DNA of 5,981 nt from CAZGXQ01 sp964530195 (GTDB lineage Bacteria > Patescibacteriota > Minisyncoccia > Minisyncoccales > GBS-2): positions 1 through 5,981 of the forward strand of contig CAZGXQ010000011.1 in NCBI GenBank assembly GCA_964530195.1, given 5' to 3'. Below are positions 1 to 5,769 of the stretch, in pieces. Below the pieces are notes generated by a model that ran no database searches, was not told the origin of the DNA, and worked only from the letters and a program-made list of their open reading frames with translations. A program made the position numbers and the translations under genes. Positions within the stretch are counted from its first letter, which is position 1. Every line of letters starts with the position of its first letter.

Positions 1-2
1 GA

Positions 3-800
3 ATAGCCTCTCACATGAAAGAGTATCCAGAAGATAAAACTTTTGTTGTAGCAAAAGAAAAACCAGTAAATGTTGCTGAAGAATTGAAAAAATCAGGAGC
101 TGAAATTTTAATCAATTATTTGCCAGTTGGCTCTCAAAAAGCAACAGAGTATTACGCGCAGTGTGCTTTGAAAGCAGGGTGCGCTTTTATTAATTGCATG
201 CCTGTTTTTATAGTTTCAGATAAAAAGTGGGCTGAAAAATTTGAAAAGAAAAATTTACCCTGTATTGGAGATGATATTAAATCGCAAGTTGGAGCAACAA
301 TTGTCCATAGGACATTGTGCTACCTTTTTACCCAAAGGGGTGTAATTATTGACAGATCTTATCAATTGAATTTTGGGGGCAATACTGATTTTCTCAACAT
401 GCTTGAAAGAAAAAGGTTAAAATCAAAAAAGATTTCAAAAACTGAAGCTGTCGAATCACAACTTGCAAAAAGGTTAAGCTATGATAATTTGCACATTGGA
501 CCTTCAGATTGGATTCCATGGTTAAAAGATAATAAAGTTTGCTTCATTAGAATTGAAGGAAGAAAATTTGGAAATGTGCCTGTAGAATTAGACCTTCGAC
601 TCTCTGTTGAGGACTCTCCAAATTCTGCAGGATGCGTCATTGATGCAATAAGGCTTGCAAAATTGGCTTTAGATAGGGGAGTGGGAGGACCTTTAATTTC
701 CGCTTCCGCTTATTTAATGAAACATCCTCCTCAACAATTTAGCGATGAAAAAGCAAGAGAAATGGTTGAGGAATTTATTAAAGGTCAAAGAGAAAAATAA
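3..800 (+). CDS. ino1: Inositol-3-phosphate synthase (myo-inositol-1-phosphate synthase), 5'-truncated by window edge
   Basis: Converts D-glucose 6-phosphate to 1L-myo-inositol 1-phosphate in an NAD-dependent cytosolic reaction, the entry step to inositol lipids and inositol solutes. The frame is open to the left edge: the codons before the first ATG (position 15) read I-A-S-H, so that ATG is internal and about 100 N-terminal residues, including the start of the NAD-binding fold, lie outside. Counting from that Met, family landmarks run in order: NYLPVGS (34-40), NCMPVF (60-65), GDDIKSQVGAT (85-95), YQLNFGGNTDFLNM (116-129), SKKISKT (137-143), GPSDWIPWL (162-170), DSPNSAG (200-206) and SAYLMKHPP (231-239). 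The lysines in the DDIKSQ and SKKISK blocks belong to the family's active site. The shape is the short archaeal/actinobacterial type rather than the ~500-residue eukaryotic one. The next gene starts 6 bp downstream, suggesting an operon. Confidence 0.95.
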   Translation: MASHMKEYPEDKTFVVAKEKPVNVAEELKKSGAEILINYLPVGSQKATEYYAQCALKAGCAFINCMPVFIVSDKKWAEKFEKKNLPCIGDDIKSQVGATIVHRTLCYLFTQRGVIIDRSYQLNFGGNTDFLNMLERKRLKSKKISKTEAVESQLAKRLSYDNLHIGPSDWIPWLKDNKVCFIRIEGRKFGNVPVELDLRLSVEDSPNSAGCVIDAIRLAKLALDRGVGGPLISASAYLMKHPPQQFSDEKAREMVEEFIKGQREK

Positions 801-806
801 AAAATT

Positions 807-1106
807 ATGACTCCATTTGAAAGATTTAAAAAATTAAATACAGAAGGTAATTTGTGGATTTATGTTTTGAGTTTAGGGAAAGAGGAAGTAGTTTGCGATG
901 AAGATGCTAGAAAATTGATTTTTGAAAGATTTGGATTTTTGCCAGGAAATATTTTGCTAAAGAGCGTTTTGTATAGATTAAGAAGACAAGGTTACATTCA
1001 AACTGAAAAATATAAAGGAAAAAGAGCTTTTAAAACTACAGAGAAAGGAAAAGAAGAATTAGAAAAAATGAGAAATTTTTGCCAAGAACTATTACAAAAG
1101 ATGTAA
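807..1106 (+). CDS. PadR-like winged helix-turn-helix transcriptional regulator
   Basis: A 99-residue soluble protein that looks like a single DNA-binding domain. Residues 13-27 (EGNLWIYVLSL region) match the usual first helix of PadR proteins. Residues 31-43 form a second helix. Residues 49-61 (ILLKSVLYRLRRQGYI region) are the likely recognition helix leading into the turn, and 65-80 (basic, ending in TTEKGKEEL) are the wing. The last ~15 residues are a short charged helix, shorter than the dimerisation tail of long PadR members, as in the compact PadR-s2 type. It sits 6 bp after ino1 and 19 bp before the HAD gene, so it may regulate this cluster and itself. No effector-binding domain is visible. 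Family assignment comes from pattern recognition; another winged-helix family is possible. No Shine-Dalgarno is visible before the ATG. Confidence 0.72.
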   Translation: MTPFERFKKLNTEGNLWIYVLSLGKEEVVCDEDARKLIFERFGFLPGNILLKSVLYRLRRQGYIQTEKYKGKRAFKTTEKGKEELEKMRNFCQELLQKM

Positions 1107-1107
1107 T
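1079..1107 (+). promoter_or_regulatory. Candidate sigma70-type promoter for the HAD-HAD gene
   Basis: TTGCCA (1079-1084) and TGTAAT (1102-1107) each differ by one base from the -35 and -10 consensus and are 17 bp apart. They lie in the last codons of the winged-helix gene. Initiation near 1114 would leave a ~12-nt leader before the ATG at 1126. In DNA this AT-rich such matches arise by chance, so this is tentative. The -10 lies inside the inverted repeat at 1096-1112. Confidence 0.3.
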
Positions 1108-1112
1108 CTTTT
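1096..1112. repeat. Perfect inverted repeat, possible operator
   Basis: AAAAGAT-GTA-ATCTTTT: two perfect 7-bp arms around a 3-bp centre, overlapping the stop codon of the winged-helix gene (1104-1106) and the candidate -10 element. A run of six T follows into 1114. As an RNA hairpin it has only one G-C pair and a 3-nt loop, too weak for a convincing terminator. A binding site for the adjacent dimeric regulator is more attractive. At this base composition, repeats of this size are also expected by chance. Confidence 0.3.
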
Positions 1113-1125
1113 TTATAACTAAAAT

Positions 1126-2451
1126 ATGCTGGCCATAAACAAAATTAAGGGAGTAATTTTTGATTTGGATGGAGTTTTAGTAGACACAGAATATTATCAG
1201 TCCAAAGCATGGATAGAGGCGTTAAAAAATTATGGTATTTTTTTGTCACAAAGAGAGATGTTAGATTATAAAGGAAAAAGTGGAGAAGTGATTGAAGAGC
1301 AAATAAAGCGGAAATATGGTTTAAAAATAAAGAGAGGAGAGTTAGTTAAAAAAAGAAACGAAACTGTTTTAAAAATTTTCACAAAACAAAAAGTCAAGAC
1401 AATGCCCTATGTTAAAAGGGCGTTAAATTTTTTCAAAAAAAGAAACAAATTATTAGCAGTAGCAAGCACTGGTATTAAAGAAGAAGTGCTTTTGAAACTA
1501 AAAAAGGCAGGGATTTTTTCTTATTTTTCTGCAATTACCTCAAAGAGTGAAGTAAAAAGAGGAAAACCTTATCCTGATGTTTACCTTTTTGCCACAAAAA
1601 AAATAAATTTAAAACCTAATGAGTGTTTAGCAATTGAAGACACTCAATCTGGAGTTGAATCTGCAAAATCCGCTGGCCTTTTTTGTTTTGCAATTCCAAA
1701 TGAGTACTCGTTTAAACAAGATTTTAGTAAAGCTGATAAAGTGTTTAAAAACCTAAAAGAAGTGATTGATTTTTTGGGGAAATCAAAAGAAGTGATTGTT
1801 TGTTGGGATTTTGACGGAACATTAGTTGATACTATGGCTTCTCATGCAAAATTAGCTTCAGAGCTCATAAGTAAATATTTTGGTTTATCAAAAGAGAAAG
1901 CTAGAAGAGAATATTTAAAAACGACAGGGTTGCCATTTGATATTCAATTAAAAATTATTTTCCCAAAAAAAGATGAAGAAACAAAAAAATTATGCGCACG
2001 AGAATACCACAAAAGAAAATTAAACGAAGTTTACAAAAATTTCAAAAGCATTCCCAACGCTAAATACGCAATTTACCAATTGTTTAAATTAGGAGTTTTT
2101 CAAATTGTTACCTCTGGAACAGATGAAAATATCGTTTATTACTGGATAAAAAAAGAAAAAATTAAGGGAATAAATAAAGTAATGGGAAGAGAACAAGGAC
2201 TCAAAGCTGATCACATAAAAGAAATAAAGAAGAAGTTTAAAAACACCTTTTTAGTTTTAGTTAGCGATTCTGTAAAGGATATGAAATTACCTGCTGATTT
2301 CAAAATAGGATTTGTTTTAAAGCGCAATTTAAAAACGAAAGAGGGAGCAAAAAGATATAAAGAACTTAAAAAAGAGGCAAACATAGTAATTAGCGATTTA
2401 AAAAAAGTGCCCGCAATAATAGAAGAGTGGATAAAAAATAAAGGTTGCTAA
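1126..2451 (+). CDS. Fused double HAD-superfamily hydrolase (beta-PGM/phosphatase-like plus second HAD domain)
   Basis: A 441-residue protein of two complete HAD domains in one frame. Domain 1 (~8-217) resembles the beta-phosphoglucomutase/phosphatase subfamily: motif I DLDGVLVDTE (nucleophile D13, acid/base D15), helical cap ~22-90, motif II S114/T115 in VAST, motif III K147 in RGKPYPD, motif IV E171-D172 in IEDTQSG. Domain 2 (~222-441) has motif I DFDGTLVDTM (D228, D230), a lysine-rich cap, motif II T329/S330 in VTSGT, a probable motif III K360, and motif IV D381 and D385 in SDSVKDM. Both catalytic sets look intact. Typical single-domain members are ~210-230 residues, so this is a true fusion. 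Substrates cannot be read from sequence. Its place between ino1 and a CDP-alcohol transferase suggests, by inference only, a role in dephosphorylating an inositol phosphate or phosphatidylinositol phosphate. The start 8 residues before the first beta strand fits the family. Confidence 0.9.
   Translation: MLAINKIKGVIFDLDGVLVDTEYYQSKAWIEALKNYGIFLSQREMLDYKGKSGEVIEEQIKRKYGLKIKRGELVKKRNETVLKIFTKQKVKTMPYVKRALNFFKKRNKLLAVASTGIKEEVLLKLKKAGIFSYFSAITSKSEVKRGKPYPDVYLFATKKINLKPNECLAIEDTQSGVESAKSAGLFCFAIPNEYSFKQDFSKADKVFKNLKEVIDFLGKSKEVIVCWDFDGTLVDTMASHAKLASELISKYFGLSKEKARREYLKTTGLPFDIQLKIIFPKKDEETKKLCAREYHKRKLNEVYKNFKSIPNAKYAIYQLFKLGVFQIVTSGTDENIVYYWIKKEKIKGINKVMGREQGLKADHIKEIKKKFKNTFLVLVSDSVKDMKLPADFKIGFVLKRNLKTKEGAKRYKELKKEANIVISDLKKVPAIIEEWIKNKGC
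1755..1798 (+). repeat. 14-bp direct repeat at the junction of the two HAD domains
   Basis: AAAAGAAGTGATTG occurs at 1755-1768 and again at 1785-1798, exactly 30 bp (10 codons) apart and in the same frame, so KEVI is encoded at residues 211-214 and 221-224. It coincides with the end of the first HAD domain and the first beta strand of the second. It could be a trace of the fusion or duplication event, or chance in A-rich DNA. Confidence 0.5.
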
Positions 2452-2479
2452 AAATTGTTAAAAGTCAAAAATATAAAAT

Positions 2480-3085
2480 ATGCTTGATTTATATAAAGAG
2501 AAATTCAAAAAAATAGAAAACTTTATTGGGAGAATTTTTTCTTTTTTGTTTTTTAGTCCCAATCAGTATACGCTATCTTCAATTGCTTTTGGAATAGGAA
2601 CTTTTTATTGTTTAACAAAGCAAAAACTAATTTTGGCACTCTTTCTTTTCCTTGTTGCCTCCTTTTTAGATTTTGTTGATGGGGCAGTAGCTAGATACAG
2701 GGGAATTTCTACTAAATTTGGCGCATATTTAGATACAATTTGTGATAGATATGTTGAAGCTCTTTTGCTTTTTGGAATGTTATTTTTACCTCTACCAAAA
2801 ATTCTTTTTCCCCATTTTGCTTGGATTTTTTTGATTTTGCTTGGATCTTTAATGACGACTTATGCAAAAGCTGCAGCAAAAGAAAAAGAATTAGTTATTG
2901 AAGAATTAAAAGGTGGAATTTTTTCTCGCGCTGAAAGGTTAATTTCTTTAATCTTGGCTTTAATTTTGGGAATTTTTAATTATCAATGGATGGCATTTTT
3001 TTTAATTTTGATTGCAATTTTAACTAACATTTCTGCAATTCAAAGAATAGTTTTTGCCCTAAAGAGTCAAAAAAGAAAATTTTAG
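2480..3085 (+). CDS. CDP-alcohol phosphatidyltransferase, probable phosphatidyl/archaetidyl-inositol-phosphate synthase
   Basis: An integral membrane enzyme of 201 residues with about six hydrophobic segments (roughly 31-46, 49-66, 91-106, 108-128, 152-168, 169-190). It carries the complete family signature D-x2-D-G-x2-A-R-x8-G-x3-D-x3-D: D64, D67, G68, A71, R72, G81, D85 and D89. The acidic residues bind the two divalent metals that hold the CDP-lipid, and the last Asp is the family's general base. PNQYT (27-31) is the usual pre-motif segment. YAKAAAKE (128-135) and SRAERL (149-154) after the signature resemble the basic segments of inositol-phosphate-using members. With ino1 in the same array, transfer of inositol 1-phosphate onto a CDP-activated lipid is the best guess. 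Phosphatidylglycerophosphate synthase and di-inositol-phosphate-phosphate synthase are alternatives in the same family. The start follows the HAD gene by 28 bp with no clear ribosome binding site. Confidence 0.88.
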   Translation: MLDLYKEKFKKIENFIGRIFSFLFFSPNQYTLSSIAFGIGTFYCLTKQKLILALFLFLVASFLDFVDGAVARYRGISTKFGAYLDTICDRYVEALLLFGMLFLPLPKILFPHFAWIFLILLGSLMTTYAKAAAKEKELVIEELKGGIFSRAERLISLILALILGIFNYQWMAFFLILIAILTNISAIQRIVFALKSQKRKF

Positions 3086-3093
3086 TTAAAAAG

Positions 3094-3738
3094 TTATTTG
3101 ATTTTCAAGCCCAACTTACCTAAGGTTGGAAAAATTAAATAAAGAAATGAGGATTTTTTGCCAAAAGCCTCTGTTTTTTTGTTCAAAATTGCATTTTTAA
3201 ATTCTTCTAAACTTGTTGCTTGAGCCACAGTAAAAACAGAGCCCACTCCTTTGTGGAAATGAGCATCGCTTCCGCCAACTTGTGCTAAGTTATGTTTTTG
3301 GGCAAAGATTTTTGCTTTTTTATCAAAAAAAGAAAAAGGAAGTCTGCCATTTAAAACTTCAATTCCATCAATTAAATCTAAATATTTTTCGATATTATCT
3401 TTAAAACCCTCAATTGGATGGAAGGGATGGGGCAAAACGATCAGTCCTTCTTGAGCTTTGATTTCTTTTACTGCTTCTAAAAATTTTTTTGATTTAATTT
3501 CTTTTTTTAAAAAAATACCCAAAATGTCTCCTTTTTCAGTTTTTTGTTCTTGTCCCAAAATTAAAAAAACCCCATACTTTTTCGCTGCTTTTTTTGCCTC
3601 CTCCCAGCCTTTTGTGGTTTCATGGTCAGTTAAAGCAATTCCATCTAAATTTTTATTGCTAGCAGTTTTTATTAATTTTTCAGGCGAAGAAACCCCATCT
3701 TTTGAATAATAACTATGACAATGCAAATCAATCTTCAT
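3094..3738 (-). CDS. PHP-domain metal-dependent phosphoesterase
   Basis: A 214-residue single-domain PHP protein, cytosolic, predicted to hydrolyse phosphoester bonds with a multinuclear metal centre. All expected ligand motifs are present: HCHS (H6, H8), D14 in YSKDG, LTDHE (D38, H39), E64 in GQEQ, PHPFHP (H104, H107), EVLNG (E127) and GGSDAH (D158, H160). This corresponds to the YciV/TrpH-like group of small PHP proteins; RNase AM-type or nucleotide phosphoesterase activity is possible but the substrate is not readable. No polymerase or other domain is attached. The start at MKIDLHCHS is the standard position, directly before the first metal motif. It is the last gene of the minus-strand array, 27 bp after the AMMECR1 gene, and converges on the CDP-alcohol transferase with 8 bp between the stops. 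Confidence 0.9.
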   Translation of the reverse strand: MKIDLHCHSYYSKDGVSSPEKLIKTASNKNLDGIALTDHETTKGWEEAKKAAKKYGVFLILGQEQKTEKGDILGIFLKKEIKSKKFLEAVKEIKAQEGLIVLPHPFHPIEGFKDNIEKYLDLIDGIEVLNGRLPFSFFDKKAKIFAQKHNLAQVGGSDAHFHKGVGSVFTVAQATSLEEFKNAILNKKTEAFGKKSSFLYLIFPTLGKLGLKIK

Positions 3739-3765
3739 TATTAGTTGTAAGTTTTAAGGGTTAAA

Positions 3766-4338
3766 TTATTGGTACTTTTCTACAGTAAATTTGTAAATAA
3801 AAATTTTTTCTTTTGTAGGATCGATACCTGCCTTTTGACAGGCAATTGAGATTTGTTGTTCTACAGTCTCTACTCCTTCAATGTCTGGAAGCAAAACTCC
3901 AGTTTTTGGAACAATTTCTTCATCTAAAATCCCATCTATAATCCAATCTTGATTTGGAAAGGCTAAAGGAAAATTTTTGACAATAATCCCAAATTTTTTG
4001 GGATTTAACTCTTTTAAATCTTTTACTTCTTCTGGAAAACTTAAAACAGAAACTGAAATAGAAATTTCGTTTAATTCTTCTAATTTTACTGGTTCAAATC
4101 TAAAATCTTGAGTTGCAGCAGCAATGGCGTTTTTGATTGTCTCTTCGGCAACATTAATTCGTGTTGGCAAATAAGTTCCAATACATCCTCTTAATTTTCC
4201 ATCTTTTTCTAAAGTAACAAAAACTCCAGCTCTTTTATTTAAAAATTCTTCTGGAAAATCATTTGGCACTTTAATAATCTCTCTTTCTTTTAAATATGTC
4301 TCAATTGCTAATTTTGCTAATTTTGCTAAAGGATGCAT
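3766..4338 (-). CDS. AMMECR1-domain protein (AmmeMemoRadiSam system protein A-like)
   Basis: A 190-residue protein matching the whole AMMECR1 domain. Visible family landmarks are the N-terminal LAKLAIETYL helix, the hallmark LRGCIG (49-54) with C52, AAATQDFRF (73-81) followed by the EL-x-EISISVSVLS strand (88-100), GVLLP (147-151) and CQKAG (167-171). The biochemical function of this family is not established. In many archaea and bacteria it is encoded with a Memo-like protein and a radical SAM protein, but neither partner is in this window. The gene is 4 bp downstream of truB on the same strand, so it is probably in that operon. A possible Shine-Dalgarno (GAGGTA) lies in the 3' end of truB. 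The 5' coding end contains a 9-bp tandem repeat encoding the LAK-LAK-LAI stretch. Confidence 0.92.
   Translation of the reverse strand: MHPLAKLAKLAIETYLKEREIIKVPNDFPEEFLNKRAGVFVTLEKDGKLRGCIGTYLPTRINVAEETIKNAIAAATQDFRFEPVKLEELNEISISVSVLSFPEEVKDLKELNPKKFGIIVKNFPLAFPNQDWIIDGILDEEIVPKTGVLLPDIEGVETVEQQISIACQKAGIDPTKEKIFIYKFTVEKYQ
4305..4329 (-). repeat. 9-bp tandem repeat in the AMMECR1 5' coding end
   Basis: TTGCTAATT on the plus strand is repeated almost three times with period 9 (4305, 4314, 4323). On the coding strand it encodes residues 4-12, L-A-K-L-A-K-L-A-I. Loss or gain of a unit would keep the frame. Related proteins have a similar LAR/LAK helix at this place, so protein constraint explains part of the repetition. 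Confidence 0.6.
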
Positions 4339-4342
4339 GTTT

Positions 4343-5020
4343 TTATTTTACCTCAAATAAAAAATTTTGCCAATTTTCTGAGCTAATTTGAGATAATTTT
4401 TTGGCATTTTCTACTTTAAAGTTCCCGATTTTCGTTCTTCTTAATTTCTCAACAATCCCTCCAACTTTTAACTTTTCCCCAATATCGTTTGCTAAAGAGC
4501 GAATGTAAGTTCCGCTTGAGCAAGAAACTTTTATTTCAAGATAGGGAAAGGAATAATTTAAAATTTCAATTTGATAAATTTTAACTTTGACTGGCAAAAG
4601 CTCAAGTTTTATTCCTTTCCTTGCAAGCTCATAAGCTTTTTTGCCTTTAATTTTTTTTGCAGAATAAGACGGAGGGGTTTGTAAAATTTCACCAAGAAAA
4701 CTTTTTAAAACCTCTTCAATTTCTTCTCTTTTTGGAATTTTTTCAACCTTGATTTCTTCGATTTTTCCTTCTTTGTCAAAAGTATCAGATTTTACCCCAA
4801 GTCTTATTTTAGCAATATATTCTTTATCTAATTTTTGAAATTCACCCAATCTTTTTGTTGCCTCCCTTCCAATACCCAAAATTAAAAGTCCAGTAGCAAT
4901 TGGATCTAAAGTTCCAGCGTGCCCAATTTTTCTAATTTTTGTTACTTTTCTTAAATAATCAACAACATCATGAGAAGTCATTCCTTCTGGCTTATCAATT
5001 AGCAAAAATCCAGATTTCAT
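4343..5020 (-). CDS. truB: tRNA pseudouridine(55) synthase TruB, short form without PUA domain
   Basis: Converts U55 to pseudouridine in the T-arm of most tRNAs. The 225-residue protein has the bacterial TruB motif set: KPEGMTSHD (10-18), GHAGTLDPIATGLL (33-46) with catalytic D39, KEYIA (66-70) with the conserved Tyr68, TPPSYSAKKIKGKKAYELAR (115-134), and SSGTYIRSLANDIG (168-181), ending with LRRTKIGNF (193-201). This is not archaeal Cbf5, so the gene is good evidence for a bacterium. Well-known bacterial TruB proteins are ~300 residues and end in a PUA-like RNA-binding domain. Here the chain stops ~24 residues after the catalytic core, so that domain is absent. Its ATG overlaps the tatD stop (ATGA, 4 bp), pointing to translational coupling. 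The start MKSGFLLIDKP is at the usual position. Confidence 0.96.
   Translation of the reverse strand: MKSGFLLIDKPEGMTSHDVVDYLRKVTKIRKIGHAGTLDPIATGLLILGIGREATKRLGEFQKLDKEYIAKIRLGVKSDTFDKEGKIEEIKVEKIPKREEIEEVLKSFLGEILQTPPSYSAKKIKGKKAYELARKGIKLELLPVKVKIYQIEILNYSFPYLEIKVSCSSGTYIRSLANDIGEKLKVGGIVEKLRRTKIGNFKVENAKKLSQISSENWQNFLFEVK
4349..4354 (-). promoter_or_regulatory. Possible ribosome binding site for the AMMECR1 gene
   Basis: On the minus strand GAGGTA lies inside the last codons of truB, 10 nt before the AMMECR1 ATG. It is the only Shine-Dalgarno-like sequence among the seven starts visible in the window. The spacing is slightly long, and E-V codons at the end of truB would produce it by chance. 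Confidence 0.3.
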
Positions 5021-5769
5021 AATTTAAGCTTGAAAAAATCAATCGCATTTTGAGTAGTAATTTTATCCACCTCTTCAATTTTCATTTTTTTAATTTTTGC
5101 AATTTCTCCAATAACTAATTTTACTTTTGTTGGATCATTTCTTTGGCCTTGAGGACCAAGCCACGGGGAATCTGTTTCTGTCATTATTTTTTCAATTTTT
5201 AAATCTCTGACAATTTTTTTAATATCTTTTGAGGAAAGCAATGTTGTATTTACTGTAATTGACCAGCCATTTTCTATTATTTTTGGTAAAAGATTTCTTT
5301 GAGTAAAAAAGTGCATTAAAACATTTTTTGCTTTGCTTTTTTCTAAAATTTCGATTGCTTCTTTAAAAGCTTTTCTTGCATGAATTACTAGTGGTTTTTT
5401 TAAATCTTCAGCTAGCAAAATAAATTTCAAAAAAAGCTCTTTTTGTTTTTCTTGCCATTCTGGCTCTTTAATGATGAAATCTAATCCAGTTTCTCCAATT
5501 CCCACAATTTTTTCTTTATTCTCTTCAATCTTTTTGAGAAAGTTTTTCACAACCTCATCGTTAATTTCTTTTATATACTCCGGGTGAATTGAAACAGTGG
5601 CAAAAATAAAATTTTTATATTTCTCAACCAAACTCATTGTCAAATCAAAATCATCAGGATGACAACAACAAGTAATCACAGCTTTCAATTCCTCTTTGCA
5701 CTTTTTAATTACTTCATCCCTATCTTTTTCGTAATCTTTTTGTTCTAAATGGCAATGGACATCAATCAT
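5017..5769 (-). CDS. tatD: TatD family metal-dependent hydrolase (putative deoxyribonuclease)
   Basis: A 250-residue TIM-barrel amidohydrolase-type enzyme of the TatD/YcfH family, which has 3'-5' exonuclease or DNase activity in characterised members. Metal ligands are all identifiable: H5 and H7 in DVHCHL, E93 in GIGETGLDF (90-98), H130 in LVIHAR, H153 in LMHFF, and D200 in TETDSPWLGP (197-206). NDP (211-213) is the usual motif after the last ligand. Length is normal for the family (~250-260). C34-C35-C36 followed by H37 form an unusual triple cysteine at the end of an early beta strand; it is not part of the standard ligand set. The ATG overlaps the upstream Nudix stop by 8 bp and the stop overlaps the truB start by 4 bp. 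No Shine-Dalgarno is seen, so reinitiation or coupling is likely. The exact in vivo substrate is unknown. Confidence 0.94.
   Translation of the reverse strand: MIDVHCHLEQKDYEKDRDEVIKKCKEELKAVITCCCHPDDFDLTMSLVEKYKNFIFATVSIHPEYIKEINDEVVKNFLKKIEENKEKIVGIGETGLDFIIKEPEWQEKQKELFLKFILLAEDLKKPLVIHARKAFKEAIEILEKSKAKNVLMHFFTQRNLLPKIIENGWSITVNTTLLSSKDIKKIVRDLKIEKIMTETDSPWLGPQGQRNDPTKVKLVIGEIAKIKKMKIEEVDKITTQNAIDFFKLKL

Noticed and set aside
15..17. ATG at 15 as the true start of the inositol-phosphate synthase
   Set aside because: The frame is open to the left edge and the residues before it (I-A-S-H) continue the protein. A start here would lack the first part of the NAD-binding fold.
1126..2451. Two separate HAD genes or an assembly artefact at the domain junction
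   Set aside because: The frame is continuous without stop or shift, the linker is short, and both domains share the base composition and lysine-rich character of the neighbours. Only read-level data could exclude an artefact fully.
2472..2479. TATAAAAT before the transferase ATG as a -10 element or archaeal TATA box
   Set aside because: It abuts the ATG, so a bacterial start would fall inside the coding region. No -35 lies at a suitable distance (TTGTTA at 2455 is 11 bp away, TTGCTA at 2445 is 21 bp away).
3111..3129. Hairpin CCAACTT-ACCTA-AAGGTTGG-like stem near the convergent gene ends, as a terminator
   Set aside because: The 7-bp stem (one G-T pair) is followed by A-rich sequence on the plus strand and by no adjacent T run on the minus strand. 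It also lies within the PHP coding end, so it is not a convincing intrinsic terminator.
3458..3709. An 83-codon open frame on the plus strand
   Set aside because: It lies fully antisense to the PHP gene, whose metal-binding motifs are all present. The antisense frame shows no recognisable domain and no ribosome binding site; it is a shadow of the real gene.
5017..5764. Alternative genetic code with TGA as glycine, known in some CPR lineages
   Set aside because: TGA ends both tatD and the Nudix gene at the expected family C-termini and immediately at the next gene's start. Reading through would add unrelated residues, so TGA is a stop here.
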